Below are positions 6,560 through 12,358 of a stretch of 12,358 bases of DNA, piece by piece; position 1 is the first letter of the stretch; every line of letters begins with the position of its first letter. Both the position numbers and the translations under genes were made by a program. The DNA comes from Pseudomonadota bacterium (GTDB taxonomy: Bacteria; Pseudomonadota; Alphaproteobacteria; Rhizobiales; Devosiaceae): NCBI GenBank assembly GCA_023430705.1, contig JAEYZJ010000272.1:1-12358 (forward strand), given 5' to 3'. The notes beneath the pieces are model-generated. The model made no database searches. It was not told the origin of the DNA and saw nothing but the letters and a program-made list of their open reading frames with translations.

Positions 6560-6594
6560 TTGACGCGCGCGATTGAAGCGCCTAACTCGGGCGC
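6560..6594 (+). promoter_or_regulatory. Possible rbfA promoter with an unusually short or absent leader
   Basis: TTGACG (6560-6565) is a near-consensus -35. Seventeen bases on, TAACTC (6583-6588) is a weak -10. Transcription from this pair would begin at about the rbfA ATG (6595). Arms GCGCC (6578-6582) and GGCGC (6590-6594) also form a small dyad abutting the start codon. The -10 is poor, so read-through from the aldehyde dehydrogenase gene or a promoter inside that gene is equally possible. Confidence 0.3.
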
Positions 6595-7005
6595 ATGAAA
6601 CGCGATACCCACAAGCCCGCCGGTCCCTCACAGCGCATGCTGCGCGTGGGCGAACTGGTGCGCCATGCGCTGGCGCAGCTGTTCTCGCGCGGCGAGATCG
6701 AGGATCCGCTGCTCGAGGGCAAGGTGATCACCGTGCCCGAGGTGCGGATGACCCCCGACCTCAAGCTCGCCAATGCCTATGTGATGCCGCTGGGCGGCGA
6801 AGGCGCCGACGAAGTGGTGGCGGCGCTCAACCGGCACCACAGGTTCATCCGCGGCCGCGTCGCGCCCGAGCTCGACCTCAAGTTCGCGCCCGACCTCCGC
6901 TTCTTCGTCGACAACACCTTCGAGGAGTTCGGCAAGATCGACGCACTGCTCCGTTCCGAGCGGGTGCAGCGGGACCTCAACCCCGACGGGGACGACGAGC
7001 AATAG
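6595..7005 (+). CDS. rbfA: 30S ribosome-binding factor A
   Basis: RbfA binds the immature 30S subunit near the 5' helix of 16S rRNA and assists its late maturation; it is needed for growth in the cold in many bacteria. The 136-residue product has the single KH-like domain. It starts with SQRMLRVGELVRHALAQLF, then VRMTPDLKLANAYVMPLG in the middle, and LKFAPDLRFFVDNTFEEFGK before an acidic tail (residues 131-136, DGDDEQ). The ATG at 6595 places the conserved SQR motif at the usual distance from the N-terminus, but no Shine-Dalgarno sequence precedes it. Gene order rbfA-truB-(kinase)-rpsO-pnp follows the alphaproteobacterial pattern, except that infB is not immediately upstream. Confidence 0.95.
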   Translation: MKRDTHKPAGPSQRMLRVGELVRHALAQLFSRGEIEDPLLEGKVITVPEVRMTPDLKLANAYVMPLGGEGADEVVAALNRHHRFIRGRVAPELDLKFAPDLRFFVDNTFEEFGKIDALLRSERVQRDLNPDGDDEQ

Positions 7006-7086
7006 GCCGGATGCCGGGGGTCCAGACCGCCGGCGGCTGCCGTCCCCACTCTCAACCAGCGCGGGCCGCGACCCGATCCCTGCCGC

Positions 7087-7109
7087 GCGCGGGGACGCCG
7101 CTCCCGCGC
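7087..7109 (+). promoter_or_regulatory. Stem-loop between rbfA and truB
   Basis: Arms GCGCGGG (7087-7093) and CCCGCGC (7103-7109), extended by one G-T pair, enclose a 7-base loop. It ends 9 bases before the truB ribosome binding site (GAAGG, 7119-7123), in a 126-base gap that is otherwise featureless. It lacks a U tract. It could be a processing site or could simply reflect base composition. Confidence 0.3.
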
Positions 7110-7131
7110 ATTCGGCCCGAAGGTGCCTCCA

Positions 7132-8031
7132 ATGTCCCAACCCAGATCGAACAAGCGCGACGTTTCCGGCTGGCTGGTCCTCGACAAGCCCTATGACATG
7201 ACCTCCACCCAGGCGGTGGGGAAGGTGCGCTGGCTGTTCGGGGCCAAGAAGGCCGGCCACGCCGGCACGCTTGACCCGCTGGCGACGGGCCTGCTGCCGA
7301 TCGCGCTGGGCGAGGCGACCAAGACCGTGCCGGCCGTGCAGGACGGCACCAAGGTCTACCGGTTCACCATCAAGTGGGGCGAGGAGACGACCACCGACGA
7401 CACCGAGGGCGAGGTCAGCGAACGCTCCGACGTCCGGCCGGATGCGGCCGCCATCGCCGCCGCTCTCCCCGCCTTCACCGGCGAGATCCTGCAGACGCCG
7501 CCGGCCTTCTCGGCCATCAAGATCGACGGCGAACGGGCCTACGACCTCGCCCGCGCCGGCGAGGAGGTGGTGCTCGAGCCGCGGCCGGTGTTCATCGAGG
7601 CGCTGACCCTCCACGCCCATGAGGGCGACACGAGCGTCCTCGAGATGACCTGCGAGAAGGGCACCTATGTGAGGGCCCTGGCCCGCGACCTCGCCCGGGC
7701 GCTGGGCACGCGCGGCCACGTCGTCCAGCTCCGCCGCAGCCAGGTGGGCCCGTTCGGCGAGGCGCAGGCCGTGAGCCTTGCCGACCTCGAGGCGGCGGCC
7801 GATCGCGACAGCCTGCTCGCGCCGGTCGATGCCGGCCTCGCGCTGCTGCCTGAAATCCGGCTGACGCCGGAGCAGGCGGTGGCCGTACGGCACGGCAATC
7901 CCGTGCTGCTGACGGGAGCGCGCGCCCCGGTGTCGCTCGAATCCGCCTGGGCCAGCTGCGGCGGCAGGGCCGTGGCGCTGGGCCGCGTCGAGACCGGGCA
8001 GTTCAAGCCGCAGCGGGTCATTGCGGGCTAA
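7132..8031 (+). CDS. truB: tRNA pseudouridine-55 synthase
   Basis: TruB converts uridine 55 in the T-loop of most tRNAs to pseudouridine and also acts as a tRNA folding chaperone. The 299-residue protein starts its catalytic domain with GWLVLDKPYDMTSTQAV. The nucleophile is Asp48 in GHAGTLDPLATGLLP, the same residue number as in E. coli. KVYRFTIKWGEETTTDD, TPPAFSAIKIDGERAYDLAR, EKGTYVRALARDLA and LRRSQVGPF are the later family blocks. A smaller C-terminal domain follows at about 230-299. The ATG at 7132 is preferred because GAAGG lies 8 bases upstream; a GTG three codons earlier overlaps that site. It lies 126 bases after rbfA and 83 bases before the kinase. Confidence 0.96.
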   Translation: MSQPRSNKRDVSGWLVLDKPYDMTSTQAVGKVRWLFGAKKAGHAGTLDPLATGLLPIALGEATKTVPAVQDGTKVYRFTIKWGEETTTDDTEGEVSERSDVRPDAAAIAAALPAFTGEILQTPPAFSAIKIDGERAYDLARAGEEVVLEPRPVFIEALTLHAHEGDTSVLEMTCEKGTYVRALARDLARALGTRGHVVQLRRSQVGPFGEAQAVSLADLEAAADRDSLLAPVDAGLALLPEIRLTPEQAVAVRHGNPVLLTGARAPVSLESAWASCGGRAVALGRVETGQFKPQRVIAG

Positions 8032-8114
8032 AGGCGGAACCAAGTCCCCCCGCGGCGCATTCTGCTGCACTCGGAAGAAGGCTGGGGGCCGGACCATTAC
8101 CGCTGGGGCGACGC

Positions 8115-9848
8115 ATGGCTGACGGGTTCGTCCCGGCTGAAACGACTGTCCGTCCGGCGCGTCGGCAACGCGTCGCACGCCCTATCGCAGTCTATCTCTT
8201 CGTTCTCGCATTGGTCGCGCTCGTTCCCGCCTTCATCTTCTCGGCGGTGCTGCTGCAGCGCAACAACGAGGCGCAGGAGCGCGTCGTCGAGACCCTCATC
8301 ACCGGCAACGCGCGGGCCATCGTCCAGGCGGTGGACCGCGAAATCAACGCCAACATCACCACGCTGCGCGTCCTCGGCACGACACCGCCGCTCAGCCCGG
8401 CCGACTATCCCGCCTTCCACGACCGGGTGAGCGAGGCACTCGCCGACACCGGCTCGTATGTCTACCTCGTCCATCCCGACATGACCTCGGACCTGTCGAC
8501 CCGGATCGGGCTCGACCAGCAGGAGGTGGTTACAGTCGCCGACGTGGACACGGCGGAGCGCGCCTTCAGGACCGGCGAGGTGGTGGTTTCGGACGCCGTG
8601 TTCGGACGGCTGTCGCAGCAATGGGTGGTCAACATCCTGCAGCCGATCTTCCCGCCCGGGGAGACGCCGCTGATCCTCGGCTTCAGCCGGGCGGCGAGCC
8701 AGCTGTCGATGGCGCTGCTCGCCAGCAAGATGCCGGAGGGCTGGCACGTGGCGCTGGTCGACCGCAAGGGCGTGATCATCGCGCTATCGGGCGGGGGCGG
8801 GCAGACCGGCGACGCCTTCAACCTGATCCCGCTCGACCAGATGGGCTCGAGCTCGGGCTGGCGGGACATCCGCGCCGACGGCAAGGACTACCTCGTGGTG
8901 ACGCAGCAGTCGCTGCTGACCGGCTGGAGCCTCGTCGCCTGGGCCGAGCGCGACGTCGTCTCGCGCCCGCTGGCCGACGCCTTCTGGTCGCTGCTGGCCG
9001 GCGGCGTACTGCTCGCGGCGCTGGTGGTGCTGGTGATCTACGGGGTGAGCCTGCAGATCGGGCGCTCCGTGCACGGGCTCGAGGCCGATGCCAAGCGGCT
9101 CGGTTCGGGCCAGCCGGTCGAGGCGCGGTCCTTCCCGATCGCCGAGATCGAGACGGTATCGGCGGCGCTGGGCGATGCGTCGCGGCGCCGGCAGGCAGCC
9201 GAGACCGAGGTCCGGTTCCTGATGCGCGAGCTGGCGCACCGGTCCAAGAACCAGATGACCATCATCGCCGCCATGGCCAAGCAGACCGCCCGCGGCGCCG
9301 ACAGCGTCGCCGATTTCGTCTCGAGCTTCGAGCGGCGCATCTTCGGGCTGGCGCGCTCCACCGACCTGTTGCTGGCGCACGGCGTCGCCGGCGTCGACCT
9401 CAAGGAACTGCTGGTCAGCCAGATCGATCCGTTCTGCCCGGTCGACGGAAAGCAGGTGGTGGTCGACGGACCCACGCTGCGGCTCAACGCGCAGGCCGGC
9501 CAGATCCTCGGCATGGCCGCGCACGAGCTGGCGACCAACGCGGTGAAGTACGGCGCCTTCGCCCGGGAGGGAGGGCGGCTCGAGGTGACCTGGACGCTTT
9601 CCCGCGACCGGGTCGATTTCGTCTGGCACGAGACCGGCAGCGGCCCGGTACAGAGCATCCCGCGCCGCGGCTTCGGGACGACCGTGCTCGAGAACATGGT
9701 GGGCCGCTCGCTCAACGGTGAAGTCAGCCGCGAGGTGCACGGGCACGGCATCACCTGGCGCTTCTCGATCCCGCTCACTTCGCTCGATCCCAGCGAGACG
9801 CTCAACAGCCCGCCGGAGGCCGAGGGCCGCGATCCGGGCGACAAATAA
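8115..9848 (+). CDS. Membrane-bound HWE-family sensor histidine kinase
   Basis: This 577-residue protein is an inner-membrane sensor kinase. A short basic cytoplasmic start precedes membrane helix one (about 23-47). A periplasmic domain of roughly 238 residues follows, resembling a double Cache fold, and helix two is at about 287-312. A HAMP-like linker leads to the kinase core. The HWE signatures are all present: phospho-acceptor His375 in ELAHRSKNQ, His470 and Asn475 in HELATNAVKYGAF, and the Trp504-His505-Glu506 motif in VWHETGSG. RGFGTTVLENMV is the late ATP-lid region. HWE kinases, mostly alphaproteobacterial, often act on single-domain or PhyR-type stress response regulators. No response regulator lies in the window, so this is an orphan kinase with an unknown stimulus. 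Its start has only a weak GGGG site, but no later Met precedes helix one. It interrupts the usual truB-rpsO adjacency. Confidence 0.93.
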   Translation: MADGFVPAETTVRPARRQRVARPIAVYLFVLALVALVPAFIFSAVLLQRNNEAQERVVETLITGNARAIVQAVDREINANITTLRVLGTTPPLSPADYPAFHDRVSEALADTGSYVYLVHPDMTSDLSTRIGLDQQEVVTVADVDTAERAFRTGEVVVSDAVFGRLSQQWVVNILQPIFPPGETPLILGFSRAASQLSMALLASKMPEGWHVALVDRKGVIIALSGGGGQTGDAFNLIPLDQMGSSSGWRDIRADGKDYLVVTQQSLLTGWSLVAWAERDVVSRPLADAFWSLLAGGVLLAALVVLVIYGVSLQIGRSVHGLEADAKRLGSGQPVEARSFPIAEIETVSAALGDASRRRQAAETEVRFLMRELAHRSKNQMTIIAAMAKQTARGADSVADFVSSFERRIFGLARSTDLLLAHGVAGVDLKELLVSQIDPFCPVDGKQVVVDGPTLRLNAQAGQILGMAAHELATNAVKYGAFAREGGRLEVTWTLSRDRVDFVWHETGSGPVQSIPRRGFGTTVLENMVGRSLNGEVSREVHGHGITWRFSIPLTSLDPSETLNSPPEAEGRDPGDK

Positions 9849-9878
9849 CTGGCGTTTGGCCTGTGTTTCCCCTATAGA
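9849..9878 (+). promoter_or_regulatory. Probable rpsO promoter
   Basis: TATAGA (9873-9878), in the context CCTATAGAGCGCG, looks like an alphaproteobacterial housekeeping -10. CTGGCG (9849-9854), 18 bases upstream, is a weak -35. Starting from here, the rpsO leader would be about 95 nt. The promoter begins immediately after the kinase stop codon, so rpsO need not depend on kinase transcription. Confidence 0.4.
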
Positions 9879-9922
9879 GCGCGCCAAGTTCCGGCCTGCC
9901 GGCACTGCTCATGGCTCCGCCT

Positions 9923-9972
9923 GGACGACATCCCGGGCGGCCGCGTCCTGTTGATCCTCCAGTTGAAAGGAC
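9923..9972 (+). promoter_or_regulatory. rpsO leader with two mutually exclusive helices, possible S15 autoregulatory site
   Basis: GGACG (9923-9927) can pair with CGTCC (9944-9948). GTCCT (9945-9949) can instead pair with AGGAC (9968-9972), which contains most of the rpsO Shine-Dalgarno sequence. The two helices share 9945-9948 and cannot coexist. S15 is known to repress its own mRNA through leader structures that differ between phyla, including one described in a rhizobial species. Both helices are only 5 bp, so this is a hypothesis from inspection. Confidence 0.35.
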
Positions 9973-9979
9973 CATTCCG

Positions 9980-10249
9980 ATGTCGATTACCGCTGAGCGC
10001 AAGACCGAGCTCATCAAGGACTTCGCCACCAACAAGGACGACACCGGCTCGCCGGAAGTCCAGGTCGCGATCCTGTCCGAGCGCATTGCGAACCTCACCG
10101 AACACTTCAAGTCCCACAACAAGGATAACCATTCCCGTCGTGGGCTGCTGAAGATGGTTTCGACGCGCCGTCGCCTTCTCGACTACGTCAAGAAGAACGA
10201 CGAAGCGCGCTACAAGGCGCTGATCGAGCGCCTGGGCCTGCGCCGCTAA
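9980..10249 (+). CDS. rpsO: 30S ribosomal protein S15
   Basis: S15 is a primary 16S rRNA-binding protein of the 30S platform and forms an intersubunit bridge. The product is 89 residues, the standard length, starting MSITAERKTELI. The conserved block DTGSPEVQVAILSERI is followed by LTEHFKSHNKDNHSRRGLL and STRRRLLDYVKK, and these carry the invariant rRNA-contacting residues. The ATG at 9980 has GAAAGG (9965-9970) 9 bases upstream. It follows the kinase by 131 bases, with a promoter-like sequence at the start of that gap, and precedes pnp by 394 bases. Linkage of rpsO and pnp is conserved across most proteobacteria, where the two are cotranscribed and pnp is also controlled separately. Confidence 0.98.
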   Translation: MSITAERKTELIKDFATNKDDTGSPEVQVAILSERIANLTEHFKSHNKDNHSRRGLLKMVSTRRRLLDYVKKNDEARYKALIERLGLRR

Positions 10250-10267
10250 GGCGCCGGGCTGCAACTT

Positions 10268-10291
10268 GGTCGCGGGGTACGCCCCGCGATC
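10268..10291 (+). terminator. Strong hairpin after rpsO: terminator-like or RNA-processing stem
   Basis: Arms GGTCGCGGGG (10268-10277) and CCCCGCGATC (10282-10291), with one G-U pair, form a 10-bp stem closed by the loop TACG. It begins 18 bases after the rpsO stop. No U run follows; a second stem comes five bases later. It may attenuate transcription into pnp, stabilise the rpsO 3' end, or be cut by RNase III. Confidence 0.45.
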
Positions 10292-10295
10292 CCTT

Positions 10296-10317
10296 CGACC
10301 GGCAGACGCGCCGGTCG
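10296..10317 (+). promoter_or_regulatory. Second stem-loop after rpsO
   Basis: Arms CGACCGGC (10296-10303) and GCCGGTCG (10310-10317) form a perfect 8-bp stem with a 6-base loop, directly following the hairpin at 10268-10291. The pair could stack into one double-stranded block. Part of the octamer CCGGCAGA (10299-10306) lies in the left arm and loop. Confidence 0.4.
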
Positions 10318-10630
10318 GGACCATGCGTAGGCTGACGAACTACGCGGAGCATGGCGAGATCATCGGCCGCTCACGGTGCCCCCGCGGGCACTCTCGTTCC
10401 GGAGCCTGTCCGGCAGACTGCAAGGGTTGCGGTCCGGACGGGCGGATACCGGAAACAGACATGAGCGGCTCATCGTCTTGTCCATGTTCCGCCCCGCCCA
10501 GACAGCGGGAGTCAGCGAACAAACCGTGCCGATTTTGGGCTGGCGGTGCACATGGGGTGCATCGCTCGCTGGCACACCGGATGAGTTCGCGGGGTGGCTA
10601 CGCCCCCGCGTTCCCGCTCATTCCGGCAGA
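10299..10630 (+). repeat. Three copies of CCGGCAGA in the pnp leader region
   Basis: The octamer CCGGCAGA occurs at 10299-10306, 10410-10417 and 10623-10630, with a related split form (CCGG, three bases, CAGAC) near 10449. The first and third copies each end a block that begins with a CGCGGGG...CCCCGCG hairpin (10271 and 10588), so they appear to be diverged copies of one element of about 36-43 bases. Confidence 0.45.
10577..10626 (+). promoter_or_regulatory. Compound stem-loop immediately before the pnp ribosome binding site
   Basis: The outer stem pairs CCGGA (10577-10581) with TCCGG (10622-10626), and then TGAG (10582-10585) with CTCA (10617-10620), with T10621 bulged. After an internal loop, the inner stem pairs CGCGGGG (10588-10594) with CCCCGCG (10604-10610) around a 9-base loop. 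It ends four bases before the AAGGA region of pnp. Size and place recall the leader stem through which E. coli polynucleotide phosphorylase, after RNase III cleavage, limits its own translation. Confidence 0.5.
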
Positions 10631-10643
10631 AAGGAAAGACAAC

Positions 10644-12358
10644 ATGCCCATCAAGTTCGATCACCACAAAGTCGAGCTCAACTGGGGCGGCCAGCCGCTC
10701 ACCCTCGAGACCGGCAAGGTGGCCCGCCAGGCCGACGGCGCCGTGTTCGCCACCCTGGGCGAGACCGTCGTCCTCGCCACCGTCGTGTCGGCCAAGAAGC
10801 CGAAGCCGGGCCAGGACTTCTTCCCGCTGACCGTCAACTACCAGGATAAGTACTTCGCCGCCGGCAAGATCCCGGGCGGCTACTTCAAGCGCGAGGGCCG
10901 CCCGACCGAGGCCGAGACGCTGACCTCGCGCCTCATCGACCGTCCGATCCGCCCGCTCTTCCCCGACGGCTACAAGAACGAGACCCAGGTCATCGTCACC
11001 GTTCTCCAGCATGACATGGAGAACCAGCCCGACGTGCTCGCCATGGTCGCGGCCTCCGCGGCGCTGACCATTTCCGGCGTGCCCTTCATGGGCCCGATCG
11101 GCGCGGCCCGCGTCGGCTACATCGACGGCGAGTACGTGCTCAACACCCCGATCGACAAGCGCCCGGACAGCAAGCTCGACCTCATCATGGCCGGCACGCA
11201 GGACGCCGTTCTGATGGTGGAGTCGGAAGCTCAGGAGCTCTCCGAGGAGGTCATGCTCGGCGCCGTCATGTTCGGCCACGCCGCTTCGCAGAAGGTCATC
11301 GACGCGATCATCAAGCTGGCCGAGATGGCCGCCAAGGAACCGCGCGATTTCACGCCGCCCGACTATTCGGCGCTCGAGAAGGACGTGCTGGCGATCGCCG
11401 AGGCCGACCTGCGCGCCGCCTACAAGCTGACCGACAAGGCCCAGCGCTATGCCGCCGTGGACGCCGCCAACGCCAAGGTGAAGGAAGCCTTCGCGGCGCG
11501 GATCGAAGCCGGCGAAGTGTCGGCCGAGGACCTGGGCGAAGTCGTCCACAACCTCCAGGCCAAGATCGTCCGCTGGAACATCCTCGACACCAAGACCCGC
11601 ATCGACGGCCGTGACCTCGTCACCGTCCGCCCGATCGTGGCGGAAGTCGGCGTGCTGCCGCGCACCCACGGCTCGGCCCTGTTCACCCGCGGCGAGACGC
11701 AGGCCCTCGTGGTCGCCACCCTCGGCACGGGCGACGACGAGCAGTTCGTCGACAGCCTCGAAGGCACCGGCAAGGTGAACTTCATGCTGCACTACAACTT
11801 CCCGCCCTACTCGGTCGGTGAAGCCGGCCGCATGGGCTCGCCCGGCCGCCGCGAGATCGGCCACGGCAAGCTCGCCTGGCGCGCGATCAACCCGATCCGT
11901 CCCTCGGCCGTGGAGTTCCCCTACACCATCCGCGTCGTCTCCGAGATCACCGAGTCGAACGGCTCGAGCTCGATGGCGACCGTGTGCGGCACCTCGCTGG
12001 CGCTGATGGATGCGGGCGTGCCGATGAAGAAGCCGGTGGCGGGCATCGCCATGGGCCTCATCCTCGAAGGCGACCGCTACGCCGTGCTGTCCGACATCCT
12101 GGGTGACGAAGATCACCTGGGCGACATGGACTTCAAGGTCGCGGGCACCGCCGACGGCGTCACCTCGCTGCAGATGGACATCAAGATCGCCGGCATCACC
12201 GAGGAGATCATGAAGGTCGCGCTCGGCCAGGCCAAGGACGGCCGCGAGCACATCCTGGGCGAGATGGCCAAGGCCCTCGACACCTCGCGCGCCACGGTGG
12301 GCGAGTTCGCTCCGCGCATCGAGACCATCACCATCCCGACCGACAAGATCCGCGAAGT
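10644..12358 (+). CDS. pnp: Polynucleotide phosphorylase, C-terminus cut by window edge
   Basis: PNPase is a trimeric phosphorolytic 3'-5' exoribonuclease of mRNA turnover that also polymerises RNA tails. The window holds 571 codons of a protein that is usually about 700 residues. The first RNase PH domain contains FFPLTVNYQDKYFAAGK and SRLIDRPIRPLFPDGY. The helical linker domain is at roughly 150-310. The second RNase PH domain carries RTHGSALFTRGETQALV, GSPGRREIGHGKLAWRA, SNGSSSMATVCGTSLAL and the catalytic aspartates Asp488 and Asp494 in GDEDHLGDMDF. The right edge cuts at TDKIRE, where the KH domain begins, so the KH and S1 RNA-binding domains are not seen. The ATG at 10644 has AAGGA 8 bases upstream. 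The leader is highly structured, suggesting autogenous control. Confidence 0.97.
   Translation, partial: MPIKFDHHKVELNWGGQPLTLETGKVARQADGAVFATLGETVVLATVVSAKKPKPGQDFFPLTVNYQDKYFAAGKIPGGYFKREGRPTEAETLTSRLIDRPIRPLFPDGYKNETQVIVTVLQHDMENQPDVLAMVAASAALTISGVPFMGPIGAARVGYIDGEYVLNTPIDKRPDSKLDLIMAGTQDAVLMVESEAQELSEEVMLGAVMFGHAASQKVIDAIIKLAEMAAKEPRDFTPPDYSALEKDVLAIAEADLRAAYKLTDKAQRYAAVDAANAKVKEAFAARIEAGEVSAEDLGEVVHNLQAKIVRWNILDTKTRIDGRDLVTVRPIVAEVGVLPRTHGSALFTRGETQALVVATLGTGDDEQFVDSLEGTGKVNFMLHYNFPPYSVGEAGRMGSPGRREIGHGKLAWRAINPIRPSAVEFPYTIRVVSEITESNGSSSMATVCGTSLALMDAGVPMKKPVAGIAMGLILEGDRYAVLSDILGDEDHLGDMDFKVAGTADGVTSLQMDIKIAGITEEIMKVALGQAKDGREHILGEMAKALDTSRATVGEFAPRIETITIPTDKIRE

Larger units (their letters stand above)
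10250..10643 (+). other. 394-bp rpsO-pnp spacer, no gene, rich in stem-loops and short repeats
   Basis: No convincing coding sequence is present. The spacer contains strong hairpins at 10268-10291, 10296-10317 and 10577-10626, a small one (GCAA-GGG-TTGC) near 10420, and three copies of the octamer CCGGCAGA. In E. coli the equivalent region holds a terminator and an RNase III-cleaved leader through which polynucleotide phosphorylase represses its own synthesis. A similar role is plausible here but is not shown. Confidence 0.6.

Noticed and set aside
6628..8178. A 516-codon minus-strand open frame opposite rbfA and truB
   Set aside because: It is an antisense shadow with no motif, crossing two conserved genes and their intergenic gap.
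10376..10849. A 157-codon plus-strand open frame starting in the rpsO-pnp spacer
   Set aside because: It continues out of frame into pnp, has no ribosome binding site or conserved motif, and overlaps strong RNA structure.
10512..12251. A 579-codon minus-strand open frame opposite pnp and its leader
   Set aside because: It mirrors the pnp coding frame; the product is His/Asp/Gly-rich without domains, while pnp is unambiguous.

Overview
The window looks like chromosomal DNA of an alphaproteobacterium, probably a member of Hyphomicrobiales (Rhizobiales) or a near relative. This rests on its GC-rich composition, a histidine kinase of the HWE class (typical of alphaproteobacteria), and the translation-gene order rbfA-truB-rpsO-pnp. 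The lineage is an inference. No mobile element, tRNA, rRNA or CRISPR array was seen.

The left half (1-6557) is a catabolic region built around a divergent promoter. On the minus strand, transcribed leftward, are a mandelate-racemase-type sugar-acid dehydratase (2528-3634), a DHRS6-like short-chain dehydrogenase 11 bases further on (1785-2516), and then, after a hairpin and an operator-like palindrome, an allophanate hydrolase that runs off the left edge (1-1667). On the plus strand are an IclR-family regulator (3745-4503), a RhaM-family sugar mutarotase (4611-4940) and an NAD(P)-dependent aldehyde dehydrogenase (5043-6557). Mutarotase, dehydratase, 2-keto-3-deoxy-acid-type dehydrogenase and aldehyde dehydrogenase together point to a non-phosphorylative route for a deoxysugar such as L-fucose or L-rhamnose. 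The sugar dehydrogenase, the lactonase and the final cleavage enzyme are not in the window, so the substrate is unproven. The 110-bp gap between the divergent genes holds two dyads suited to IclR binding.

The right half (6595-12358) is the conserved translation and RNA-turnover cluster: rbfA, truB, rpsO and pnp (cut by the right edge within the polypeptide). Two things depart from the usual alphaproteobacterial layout. The gene upstream of rbfA is the aldehyde dehydrogenase, not infB. A membrane-bound HWE histidine kinase (8115-9848), with no response regulator in the window, sits between truB and rpsO.

The 394-bp rpsO-pnp spacer is the only gene-free stretch above 300 bases. It is rich in stem-loops, carries a diverged hairpin repeat and three copies of CCGGCAGA, and ends in a roughly 50-nt compound stem-loop directly before the pnp ribosome binding site. 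That arrangement suggests post-transcriptional control of pnp. The rpsO leader can form two mutually exclusive helices, one of which covers its Shine-Dalgarno sequence. Most of the window is ordinary. The places that merit a second look are these leaders, the kinase insertion and the unassigned sugar-acid pathway.
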